Shown here one piece after another: positions 26,401-38,200 of a stretch of DNA of 64,000 nucleotides. The notes beneath the pieces are model-generated. The model was not told where the DNA came from, searched no databases, and saw only the letters and a list, made by a program, of their open reading frames with translations. A program made the position numbers and the translations under genes. This DNA comes from Harmonia axyridis. Taxonomy: Eukaryota > Arthropoda > Insecta > Coleoptera > Coccinellidae. Each line of letters opens with the position of its first letter. The stretch's first letter is position 1. The stretch is from NCBI RefSeq assembly GCF_914767665.1, contig NC_059501.1:24900501-24964500 (forward strand), given 5' to 3'.

Positions 26401-26444
26401 TCTTTACTGGTGCTTTTTTTACATATCACACAGGAATTAACCAT
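23436..26444 (-). CDS. P-element/THAP9-type transposase with truncated THAP domain
   Basis: Four exons on the minus strand: 26444-26380, 26241-25897, 25819-25555 and 25496-23436. Splice sites are GT-AG and phases are 2, 2, 0, giving 911 residues. Exon 1 starts like a THAP finger (MVNSCVICKKSTSKDC...SIHR), but the rest, with the Cys/His pair, is absent; the 138-nt intron cannot hold it. Exon 2 has nine-residue repeats (SDLSATLTA). Exon 3 is basic and coiled-coil-like (KRKIAEQKKKLKALRMKNRR), matching the leucine-zipper region of P transposases. Exon 4 holds the RNase H-like core: Asp in VIDEMAIRKK (324), Asp in VTFDGAASN (413), and Glu in SQDHLEVFFGA (653), with the intervening GTP-binding insertion. 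No stops interrupt it. I could not find terminal repeats belonging to it, so it may be domesticated, recently immobilised or partly deleted. Confidence 0.9.
25938..26150 (-). repeat. 27-bp tandem repeats within exon 2 of the P-like transposase gene
   Basis: On the minus strand the unit encodes nine residues like ATLTASDLS, repeated several times with drift (ASDLSATLT, TSDLSATLT, ASDLSDTLT, ASDLSAFLT). The resulting Ser/Thr/Asp-rich stretch is likely disordered and separates the finger remnant from the basic zipper-like region. Confidence 0.8.
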
Positions 26445-26674
26445 TTTTCAGCTTAATACAGCAAATAATTATTGTCCAACCTCGTTTTCACTACAAAAAT
26501 CACTTGGTTAACTCAAAACGATGAGTTTGAACTTGTTGCACCTAAGCATCAGCTGTCAAAGAAGGCGGCCATAATGAAATTCATTCGCACGTCCAGGTCA
26601 CGTGGTAGAAAGCCACCAATAGGGAGCTGCGGGAATGTGTTTTGATTTTGACGAAAATAATAAACATATTGCTA

Positions 26675-28535
26675 CAGTCCATTCAGGAATTATTGACATC
26701 CCGGGTGGCTTTGGAAAATCGAAATTAAGTTGGTACTGGCTCATTCAGTAACATTTTGAATTGCAGATTTCGGGTTGGCATTGGAAATGTCATTCACAGG
26801 AGGTTAGATTTCAGTTTGTTTGTGTTATTGGTTTTGATCGAAGAAATTTTGAAACTTAAAAGTTGTATCAATTTCAAACACACATTGTTTAGTTTATTTG
26901 AGTATTTCTCACAGTACTGTGTGAAAAAAGAAGAAGGCAATTCATTACTACCTGGATTATTAGTGGAAGAAAACCTGTGCAATACGATTTCACCTTCAAA
27001 GAATCATTGAATGATTTGATTGTTACCAAAAGCAACCAATATATGGATAAAATTTGACCAAAAAGCACCTGGATTTTAATCAATCAACGTCAACAATACA
27101 TAAACTTAATTGGTAAAAGTTCAAAACAGTTGATAAAAGGAAAATTCTTATTGATGAACAGAAAAATATAATAAGTTGAGTACGATTTTATGGTGAATAC
27201 AGAGAATATTTGCAACAAAATGTGAAATTCATTTATCTGGAGGAAACTTGGTTTTTGGAAAATGGCAGCATTATTCAACAGTGGACTCTAGAAAGAAAAC
27301 AAAAAGTTTTTCAAGTATATTCAAGGGTAAAAGTGGAAGGATTACTATTTTGAATGCTGGACATTTGGATTTTTACCTGGATGTTTTGTTTTGAAAGTGG
27401 TGATCATGAGGATTATATAAATCTATGAAGAGAGAATTATTTTATAATTGGATTGCTAGACAAAGTCTTGGCATTGCATCTATAGTTTATTTATATTCAA
27501 TATTGAAATTAAGTATTGTTATATCTGTTTTTTGTTCTTCAATGAGCAATCCAAAAATCTAATAAATTCCAATTGTTTTATAGAATTTTTACTTAAGATT
27601 AACTTCAAGAATTTCTTCACCTCTTACCCATTTGAAGATAATAATAGAATGCAATAAAATTTTAAAATTCACAAATTAAAAATAATTTCAGGCAAAAATT
27701 CTTTTAGTGAGTGAGTTAAAGCTGTTATGGGCAAAATAATTTATGTAATTTAATAGAAACTAGTATAAAAGCATTTCAATAAAAAACAGAAAACTCGAGT
27801 ACAAATAGTACCTATATTTTTCATACAAGTTTAATCAATCATTCATGTCATGAATAGTTTCAATAAATGGTGACTTTAGAAAGTAATTTACACATCGGCT
27901 GATAAATTGGTTCCAATTTTGAAAGTTACAGTACAACTGTGATGTCAAAATTTTTCATATACTAAATGGTTTCTTTGAATTTTATTTCTGTCTTATTATG
28001 ATATGGCTCTTCCATTCACTAAGCTATACTATTTAAATTTAACAACCAGTTTTTTCTGTTTTCTTCACCAGTTTAGACACCACAGTTAAAATGATCCATA
28101 AGAGTTATTTGATAAAAATTTTGCAAGCAGGTTAGTATCCAGTGTCCATCAGTAATGCAACAATTTTTGAAGAGTCTTTGGTGAAAAGGAATATGCATAT
28201 TTTAGTGATCTTCAATGGGATCTTTCATGGGAGACTCTTAAATGAATAGATATCTCTTCATTGGATTTCCTTGAAATGAGATAGCATTTCACTATATTTT
28301 TACGTTATATAATCTGAATTTCAATTTATGAAATCATGACTATATGCGTCCCTTCGTATTAATCGTCATTTCGAAAATTCAGGATCTTTCGGATATAAAA
28401 ATGATGAAAATAATTTAAACTGGTTATTTCTATGATGAACCATAGCAATTTTTAGTGATATTTTTGTAACCAGAAATAAAGCCGCGACTAGACGTTCATG
28501 GCCTACTTCGATGTCAATAATTCCTGAATGGACTG
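26675..28535 (+). mobile_element. Decayed Tc1/mariner-superfamily element with matching TIRs and TA duplication
   Basis: The end CAGTCCATTCAGGAATTATT at 26675 is repeated exactly, inverted, ending at 28535; with flanking bases the match is 28 bp. TA lies on both sides, the expected Tc1/mariner target. Inside, on the plus strand around 27190-27480, a broken translation gives NVKFIYLEETWF, then FKGKSGRITILNAGH and DVLF. This resembles the DDE core of IS630/Tc1-type transposases ('IYLDETW...', 'GKGGRIIILHAG'). Stops and frameshifts make it inactive. Its left end is only 231 bp upstream of the P-like transposase ATG. Confidence 0.8.
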
Positions 28536-29264
28536 TATCTTATTTCGGCCACGTTTTCTCTCTCACTATGCTCTATCTTGGTGTAAATAATCTAAGGTAA
28601 TTCTAACCTAACCTAGGTTAGGTTAGGTTAGGTAATTCGAGTAATGTTTGGTTTAAACTTCTTCATCAAACCTTTATTTTTCACATTACAGATGAGTAAA
28701 TGTTTTTGTCAAAAAAATTTTTTTTTTAAATCGACACCGCTCGGGGTATAAACCCAACCGTGATACGTCAGTGCCCACGCTCCGCCATAGATAAGTAATG
28801 TGCTATGCTAAGGATCGAGATGGAAGGTGTATATGACAGGGATCTATGATTGGCAAACTGACAATTCAATTGGCGAACCCGGAAAGAAACACCGCATATC
28901 ACCCTTTGAAATTGGCTTGAGAACGCTTCACCAAAATATATAACAATCTGACAATGTCCAAGTGTTGGTGACACTTAAGAATTGCGTGTACTCACTCTAT
29001 GTTTATTACCTTGAGGAAATATCTGATACTTTCTGGCTTATCATTTCTTAAATAATAATACAATCTACCAATTCTTACTTCTACCTCTAGACAGAGCTTT
29101 TTAATTCTTGGAAGGAATAAAACGAAATGAAAAACTTCTGGACATAACATTTATAATTTTCATATAAAACAAATCACAGGAATTTGATGGTGATATGATA
29201 TGATATGAGATTCATTTTCGAGAATACTAATGTTGTATGAAGATTGATTCAATTGGTTCTATAT
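28536..29264. other. Downstream flank of APLF, with a TTAGG-type tract
   Basis: Contains a head-to-head array of the insect telomere pentamer near 28604-28634 (taacctaaccta then ggttaggttaggttagg). About 28740-28980 is G/C-richer and may be an old repeat. No gene was recognised. The segment next to 29264 is probably the original APLF 3' UTR. Confidence 0.5.
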
Positions 29265-32200
29265 TTACTTTCTTTTTCTCAAAAATTTTTTAGCTTCTTT
29301 AAACATTATTTTGACCTCCTCATTATCATCTCCCATATCATCAAAATCTGGTTCCTCTATGAAATCACTATCTGTTTCCTTTAGAAATTAGTTTTATAAT
29401 TCTTAATACTAGCTAGTTATTTATTTATGTAAATAAAACACATGAGCCAACTTTATCTACTTTAATAATAATTTTTATATCGTTTCTATGTGTGTGCGTA
29501 CTGCGTACTTGTTGAAAAGATCGTTGGATTGCATCATCATCGGGCCACCTTAACATGGACGGACATCTGTCAAGTTGGCGTCATCACAGTATTGAAACCA
29601 TAGAATAGTGTTTATCCTTCAACGCTCCCTTCTCGTCGGTGATGTTTGAACCTCTGCTTCAAATATTGCTGACGATTCCATTCATTTTGATGCTTCTTCG
29701 GATCTAACTAACCTGTTAAAAAAAACTTTCTATCTACAGGAACACATTACGCTTCCTGAAATCCTTTTATACCTCTGATAACTACCTTTCATTATTATTT
29801 TTTAAATAAAACAAACATTAACTTCTTTAATCAACATAAACTGTTTTATTCAATATAATACATTATCTGCATTACCTTCTTAAATAGTTATTCTACTTTA
29901 TCAACATAATAAACAACTTAAACCTCTTTATCTTCCTAGATATCAATAAAAAATTTGAGTGATTTTCAACACATTAACTACTTTATCAACATTAACTTCT
30001 TTGTATTACATAATAAAAATAAATATTGCCTCCTTATGAACTTCCACTTTCCAGTTCCTTGTTCATTCAAAAATATCTTCATTTCCTGCAACAAATTATT
30101 CAGTATTAATTTCATTTAGTACTAAATTTTTGAATTCATTGAATTTAAGACTCCCTAAAGGCTTCGTTAAAGCATCTGCTAATTGATTTTTAGTACTGAC
30201 CCACTTAATTATTATGTTTCTTTTTGATATCTCAAACCTAATATAATGAAAACATAATTTCACTATATGTTTTAATGTTTGAGAATCCTCAGACTTTGCA
30301 ATATTGATTGCTGCCTTATTGTCTTCATACATTATAGGAATGATATTGACCTGAATGAAACGTTTGCACATTTCTCTAATGCTAACTACTTCTTTACACC
30401 CTAGAGACATTGCAATATATTCTGCCTCTGCAGATGACAGAGCAACATGAGTTTGTTTCTTAGTTCGCCAGAAAATTACATCATCAAACAACTTAATCAA
30501 AATTCCACTTGTTGATCTTCCATTCAGATCACCAGTCCCCAAAGATGCATCAACATAGCATTCCAAATTATTTCCTATACCTTTGTATTTAAGACCTAAG
30601 TTTACCGTTCCTTTCAAGTACCTGAATATTCTTTTAACTTTCATACAATCTTCCATGCTATAATTATTTTGTTTTCTACTTAACATATTTACAGCGTATG
30701 TAATATCAGGCCTTGTTCCACTTGAGAGATATAGTAAACTTCCTATTGCCTCTCTGAAAGGAAATACCTTTCGAGAAGGACGTTCACACTCTATTTCTCC
30801 CTTCCTTTCTGTCTCTCTTGTCACCATTGGGGTGCTGACTGGTTTACAATCAAGCATTTTGAATTTTTGCAACATTTTTATGATAAATTTTCTCTGATGA
30901 ATGTATATTGTTCTGTTATTTCGATCTCTTTTTATTTCTATTCCTAAGAATTTTTCAGGACAACCCAAATAAGTCATTTCAAATTCCTTTTGTAGATCAT
31001 TCCTAATTTGATTCAACTTACTTTTACAATTGCTAGCAATCAAAATATCATCTACATATAATAGTAATATAACAAATTTTCCATTTTTCCTCCATATAAA
31101 CATACATGATTGCAGGGGATATTTTTCCAAGCCTAAACTGCTCATTGTCAGTTGGAACCTTTCATACCATCTTTTTGGGCTTACCTTTAGTCCATATAAA
31201 GCCTTTTTCAATTTACAGACATAATTTTGTCTTAGTTCATCTCCTCCTTCATATCCCTCAGGAATTTCCATGAACACTTCCTTTTCTAGCACACCATTCA
31301 AAAAGGCTGTTTTCACATCCAGCTGGTGTAATTCTAAGTCATACTTATTGGCTATTATCAACAGAAATCTAACATCTGATAGTCTAGCTACAGGAGCATA
31401 AACTTCTCCGATGTCATAATTGTTTGTATCAGCATAGCCTCTTATTACGAGTCGAGCTTTGTACCTTATCTCATTATTGGATTCTTCTTTTCTTTTGAAT
31501 AACCACCTGGTACTCATTATAGACTGACTCTTAGGAACACGATTTCGTTCAATCAATGACCATGTTTCATTTTTCTTATGCGAGTTATATTCAGATTCTA
31601 TTGCTTCCAGCCATTTCTTTCTTTCATTACTGCCAATAGCCTGAACATAGTTTTCTGGTTCCTCATCATTAAAGTCATCACTACTTATATTTTCTTTTCT
31701 ATCACCTATTAGAGCAGTAAATTTTTCTCTAATATCATTTACATTACTTTGCTCTGTAATTCTTTTTGGATTCAAATCTTCTGTGAAGAATTCTGATCCT
31801 GTTTCATTTTTCTCTACTTGTTGGTCATAAATTACATTCTGTCTATTGTCTTTATTGAAGTAATTTCCATATGTTTTAGATTCAATGAATCTAACATCTT
31901 TGCTTTTTATAAACTTTCCACTTTCTGGTTCAATAAGAGTATAATATGTGTCCCCACATGCTATCAGAAAAGCTCGTTTTCCTTTCTCTGAGAATTTTCC
32001 CTTTATCATTGGATCTAAGGCAAATCCCACACTTCCAAATCTTCTGAAATACCTTATTGTACATTTCTTTCCTGTAATCATTTCAAACGGTATTTTGAAA
32101 TCGATTCTACTCTTTGGTGTTTTGTTGTATATGCTTAGTATAAACTGTAGAGCATAAGCCCACAACTGCTGTGGAAAGCCAGAATCCAGAATTACACTCC

Positions 32201-35200
32201 TTATTTTCTCTTGTAATTCTCGATTAAATCTTTCCGCAGTGCCATTAAGATTTGGAGTGTAAGGTGGAGTATGTTCCAAAGTAATTCTTTCTTTCTCAAT
32301 CAATTTCTTCATGTTTTCAGTACAGTATTCTGTACCATTGTCTAACCTTAAGAATGTTATTTTTGCATTTTCGCCCTTCAATATTTTAGCATTTTCCATC
32401 ATTTTGCTAAGAGCAATATGCACTCCCTTTTTATCTGCCATTGGATATGCCCATGCATATCGGGTATAATCATCTATGAAAGTGATTATATACCTTGCTC
32501 CATATTTATATGTGCATGGGGATATGGGTCCCATCACATCTGTATGAATGAGTTTTAAAGGTTCATTGTATTGATACCTTTTGGTATTGCAAGGTTGTCT
32601 AGTTATTTTTGCTCTGGCACATACTTCACAGTCAGTTATTGCTTTAGTGAATTTAACATTCTTTAATTCTGGGATTAGCTTGGCTGCCTTCTCTAGATAG
32701 CTTTTAGACACATGCCCTAATCTGTAGTGCCATAACAGACCAATGTCATTTTTCAAACTTTCTACTTTTCTATTATTTAGTTGTTGAATGTCATCTAATT
32801 CCATTTCACTAACAGTCTCTAAATACTTTTGTAAAGTATCTTCATCATTTATTTCTTCATATGTTATTTCATTTTCAACTTCATTATCAGATTCTATTTC
32901 TTCATATTCTATTTCATTTTCAACCAAATTTTCCTTGTCTTTATTTATTTTAGGACTTTCGATACTTTTATCACTCCCTTCGTTCTCCATAACCTTTACA
33001 TTTTCTACGTTTTGATAGAAACTTTCTATTCTATTTTTGCCTACATTAATAATTTTTGGATTTACAAGTTCAAACTTTAACCACCAAAATTTACCATCAT
33101 AATTACCTGTTTTTATGACATTTCCTGTATTTTCATTCTTCAATTTAATTTCATTTTTATTTATGTTTATCAAAACACCTTTATCAATAAGCTTCCTAAT
33201 TGAAAACAAATTCTTAGATAAATTTTTGGAATACAAAACATTATTAAGTTTAATTATTTTACCATTATTCCCTTTAGCTATAATGGTCCCCTTATATTCT
33301 ACTTTCAAATCTGCTTTACTATTAGCACTTTTTATAATTCCACCATTACTTATTTTACAAACATTTGACAGTATGTCTAACTGATTTACCATATGTTCTG
33401 TAGCCCCAGTGTCTGCTATAAATTTTATGTAAGACTCACCTGTATTCTGAGTGTCCTCTTCGTGTACATAGTTAGCTTCCCCATGCGTTGTTTCATCTGC
33501 ATCTACTGCCATGAAGACGCTTATTTCTTTTCCTTGAGGATCAGTCATTTTCATTTTCTGATACATTGTATCACTTCTTTCCTTAAAATAACCTCGAGCT
33601 CCTCCACGAACTCTTGGTTTGAGGATTCCTCTGCCTCTTATTTTGTTAACTCCTCTGAATGCACCTCTTTGTCCTCTCATGTATGCAGCTCTTCCTCTAC
33701 CTCCTCGGTAGCCTACTTTATTTCTACCTCGGTATGCTGGTTTCGGACACGTAGCTGCATCATGATCATCTGTCAATTCTCGACAGTTATAGCAAATCTG
33801 TTTAGAGTTTTTACACTCTTTGCTAAAATGATTTGGTTTGCCACACTTGTAGCAAACTATATTTTTGTTTCTTGAACTTGACTCTACTTTCTTTTTCTTG
33901 ACATCTGTATTCAGAGCTTGACCTTCATTAGCTCTTTCTAGGGTTTCTTTTTCTCTTCCTTCTTCATTTATTAGGAGAGATTTTAACTCTTCCAGAGACA
34001 ATTTTTCACCAGATGCATCATATTTTCTGATAAGTTCGGGGTAGCTATTATCTATGGCCATGAGAAAGTTTTCAACAACTTCTCTCTCAGCAAGAGGCTC
34101 CCCGAATGCTTCTACTTTTGTTTTGAGATCGTCAAATCGTATAATAAAATCAACAGCATTTTCATGGTTCTTGTCAAAGTTAGCAGAGTTCCATGTTCTT
34201 TTTGTAGCGAATTTTGACGAGGACATTGTTGGATTTTTTATGTTTTCTATTTTATTTAGTATTTCAACAGGAGTTTTCAATTGACACACTACTTTCCTAT
34301 AATTATCATCTAATCTGCTCAACAGGTATGATATGGCAAATCCTGTCCTTTTGGCATTCTCATCCTCAGACAATGGAGGTTTTGGTATCTCATTGTCTAA
34401 GAGATACTCATATCCAAATGATTTAAATTCATTATTCACCACCGTTTTCCATACATTAAACGGTGTATCTTTGTCTAGTATGAACGGTGGATTTCCTGCT
34501 ACTTTAGGTGCTGATTTCATGTTTATCGCTTCTTTAAGTTCTTTAATTTGTAATTGTAGTTTTTCCATCTCTTGTTTAACATTTGTATTTTCAGCGTCCA
34601 TTTTCTGAAATATTATTTCCTTTATTATTATTTTTCAACTTTAATCTACTTTAAAGACTTTCTATTTTATAATTATTCTTTCTTGATTACTTGCAACTTA
34701 TATCCTACATAATTTTTCTCTATATCCACTTATATTCTTTACTACAAATATATGTTCACCTTTGTACCATTGAGTTAATACTTTCAACTTTAAACTACTT
34801 TATTCCGATTCTTCAAAACTATTTATTTATATTTTTAGATTCATTCTTGAATGAACTGTTTTTTACTATCAATAATTTATTTTTGCTCCTTTAACTTCTT
34901 TCTACTTACTTAGTTTTTCTTAGTCAATAGATTTATTCCTATCGACTTAATTTTAGCAGCAGGTTTATTCTGCCCCTTTTTTTTTATCTTTAAACTATAT
35001 GATTCAACTCCCTTAATCTCCTTTAGCTACTTTAGCAACTTTCCTTCTTAATTAATACACTCAATGGAATCAACTTTGAGCATGCAATATTATAGGCCTT
35101 ACTTGACTGATATCGTACTTACATTTCACACCGGTTTTCCTTTATAATTATTTTGAAATGTTCACCTGTCTTCTACCGTACACGTGCCTCGGCGACTCCA

Positions 35201-38200
35201 CCACTTTAGAAATTAGTTTTATAATTCTTAATACTAGCTAGTTATTTATTTATGTAAATAAAACACATGAGCCAACTTTATCTACTTTAATAATAATTTT
35301 TATATCGTTTCTATGTGTGTGCGTACTGCGTACTTGTTGAAAAGATCGTTGGATTGCATCATCATCGGGCCACCTTAACATGGACGGACATCTGTCAAGT
35401 TGGCGTCATCACAGTATTGAAACCATAGAATAGTGTTTATCCTTCAACGGTTTCACCATCATCAAAAGCTGAAGAAGCTGAAGAACTTTCATCTGCAGCA
35501 AAAGGATCCTCTTCTTCTTCTTGACTGTCAGAATCGTAATACATATTGGAATGGTTATCTGTATTTGTTCTTCGGTTCCCCCTGCGACCTAATGAAGAAA
35601 ATCAATAATATAAATAAAAAACTTTGTTTTTTGATTAAACTGCAATTAAAATTGAATTTTTCAAGTGATTATCTTAATGAAATTTTTATATTTTTCTTTT
35701 GTGGGGTAAAATATTTTATAGAATAATAAGGTATTATCTTTAAACAATTATTATTGAAGACATGCGAAGATTCGGTTCGAATAGGAAATATCATGAGTGT
35801 TTAGATAGATGAGTTCCTAATTTCTCTGACTAAAAAAATTTTAAGAAATACAAAATTATATTATATTTATGTTCGGGAGGAAACTAATCTACTTAGCTTG
35901 TGAGTACAGAAATTGTCCTTGAGATATTTAATCACCATGTCACACACTATGTAAAAATGTTATTTACTAATTTCATGTAGATCCTTCTATGGAAATTTTA
36001 GTTAAGAACAGTAGGTATCAATAAAAACCTAGCTGTTCCAACAATTTCTAATTTTTTCTTCTGAAGAATGAATACCCATCCAAGCCTTTGAAAGTGAAAA
36101 ATACTAATTATATTTTAAGATAAACTTTATGTTGAGTATAATGCCAAAAAAAAAAGATTTAGGTTTTTTATGGATAGAAATCTTTACTTTGAAAGATTTA
36201 TAGAAGGATCTACAGAAAATTCATAGATACTTATTTTTTACAAACGCGAAAAAATTAGTTTTCCATCCATAAACCTCGATGATCAATGTTAAAATTTGTC
36301 CTAGCCATTAAATAACACTCTGTTGACATCTCACTCATCAAATTTAAGAATCCTTAGATAACAACCATTAGAATTTTGAAAATGTCAAGATTTCAAAACA
36401 AGCGTCAAGTGTTATATTGCATGTATGAAAAGTGACTGAATAGGTTGAAAAAATGGGTGATGCACATAAAATTTTGGATAACTGTATGTTATATTAATTT
36501 CATAAATCATTCATTAACTTCAAATGATATTTTAAAAAAGTTAACTTGCATGAAATCATTCTCACTATTACCTCAATAGGATGGGCTAAAGGAAACAAGA
36601 AAAAACCTTTGATTATAACATGACATACATATTATTTATTTGAATATGGTTACAATATAAAAAAACACAAGCGGCTAGTAACTAATAATAAAAAACTGAT
36701 CTATGATATTATTATAACATGAATAAAGGTTAGTTATTTTGAAGAAAGAATGATCTTCATAAAAAAATCAAAAGAATATCACAATATTTAAACATTTGTC
36801 AGATTCCATTTGCTTAGATTAAAACCAATAGCTAAAGAAAGGAAATTTTGACCCCAACATATTTAATATTTTCCAAGAGTGACAAGTTGTTATGAGAAAA
36901 ATCTTAAACTAAATATCAATAGAGATAAAGCAGAAAATCACTCAACGACACTGAACGTGACTGTTCGATTCCTCTACATATAATATCCCTCCCGAATTCA
37001 GTTGCTCTCATTCAAAAAATGAACTAAATAGAAAAAATTAAGTTTGATAAATCTTATCTAATTCAAATCCAATTTTGTCGGTTTGATTTCTGAATAAAAA
37101 TAGCTATCAGTAAATGGCAAATGAACTATGGAACGATTCAAAAAAATACACCTTTGCCAGTCCCACCTAACCCTGAACTATGGTTATCATCGCCTCCTCC
37201 AAATCTACCGCAATGATCACAAAAAGGGCAATACCCTCGAAAAATGTTGTAAACTCGAATATTTTCCTGCTTACTTGTTGATGGCTTAGGTGCTGGTCGA
37301 GATGTTGGATGTTTGTAGTCTTTACGGTGTTGCTGATTGGTTCGGTAGCAAGAACCTCCATATGGGCAATGAGGTCTGTTATCATCTGAATTCTCACTAT
37401 AGTCTGAATCTCCTGGATGACTGAACTGTTCTTTGTGACTCGAATTCTTCCTGAAATTCAAATTTTATTTTTAAGTCTTCAAAAACCAACTTATATTTAT
37501 ATTTATACTATTTTGCAACTGATTTCTGAATTTCAGTTCAATATGATTGGAATTTTTTTAATTACACATTGAGAAACAAAACTTCATAAGAGTAACAACT
37601 ATGTAACTATCAGATTTTGCCCATTAACGAATTTAAACAAGATATTCGGACCCTGAACCTACCCTGAAAATTTCAAGTCTCTAATACATTCTCATGCAAG
37701 TTATAGTCTAATTGGTGCAGGACGGACGAACATAATTAATTTTGACCTAGAATTCTTCATCAGTTAGTCAAACCCAATTATTCAACATCATTCTTGAGTC
37801 AAGATTCAAAATTTACAGACTTTTATAAGAGGTAAATAAGACTGGGAAATGAGAAATCCATTATATCAAGTGAGATGTTGCAGAGTTAAAGATATGACTA
37901 AAATAAAGCTCCCCACCTGTAACAGTTTTGTCCATACCAACATTGTTCTCTTCTTAACACATTGGTAGCATTAGCCCCACTTGAACTTGATGAAGCATCA
38001 GTTGGATTCTGTTCACTTTCATTTTTGTTTTGATCAACTAAGGGAGTTTGAGTGCTAGTATCATCATCTGAAAAAGTAGTTATCCTCATCACTTAAAACC
38101 CTTCAGTTACAAACATATTTGTAGCTTCTCCATATGCTTTGTCTGATAAATAGGACATGGGGGTTCTGGGTAATAATAGAGTTAATGGGGTACTGTCTTC

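Larger units (their letters stand above)
29379..35449 (-). mobile_element. Complete Ty1/copia LTR retrotransposon inside the APLF last exon
   Basis: Two 246-bp LTRs (29379-29624 and 35204-35449) look identical, and the flanks carry a GTTTC duplication (29374-29378 and 35450-35454). Deleting the insert and one GTTTC restores an open APLF-like reading frame, which fixes the boundaries. On the coding strand the LTR starts CGTTGAAGG and ends CTAAAG rather than TG...CA. A primer site TGGTGGAGTCGCC abuts the 5' LTR (35203 downward) and a purine tract GAGAAGGGAG abuts the 3' LTR. One intact ORF of 1501 residues fills the interior. The intact ORF and identical LTRs indicate a young insertion. Confidence 0.96.

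Noticed and set aside
37089..37151. Alternative APLF ending: read-through to TGA at 37138, or a 62-nt mini-intron to an exon ending near 37059
   Set aside because: The same donor joins in phase to 35588, where the sequence encodes the typical acidic APLF tail, so the longer model is preferred.
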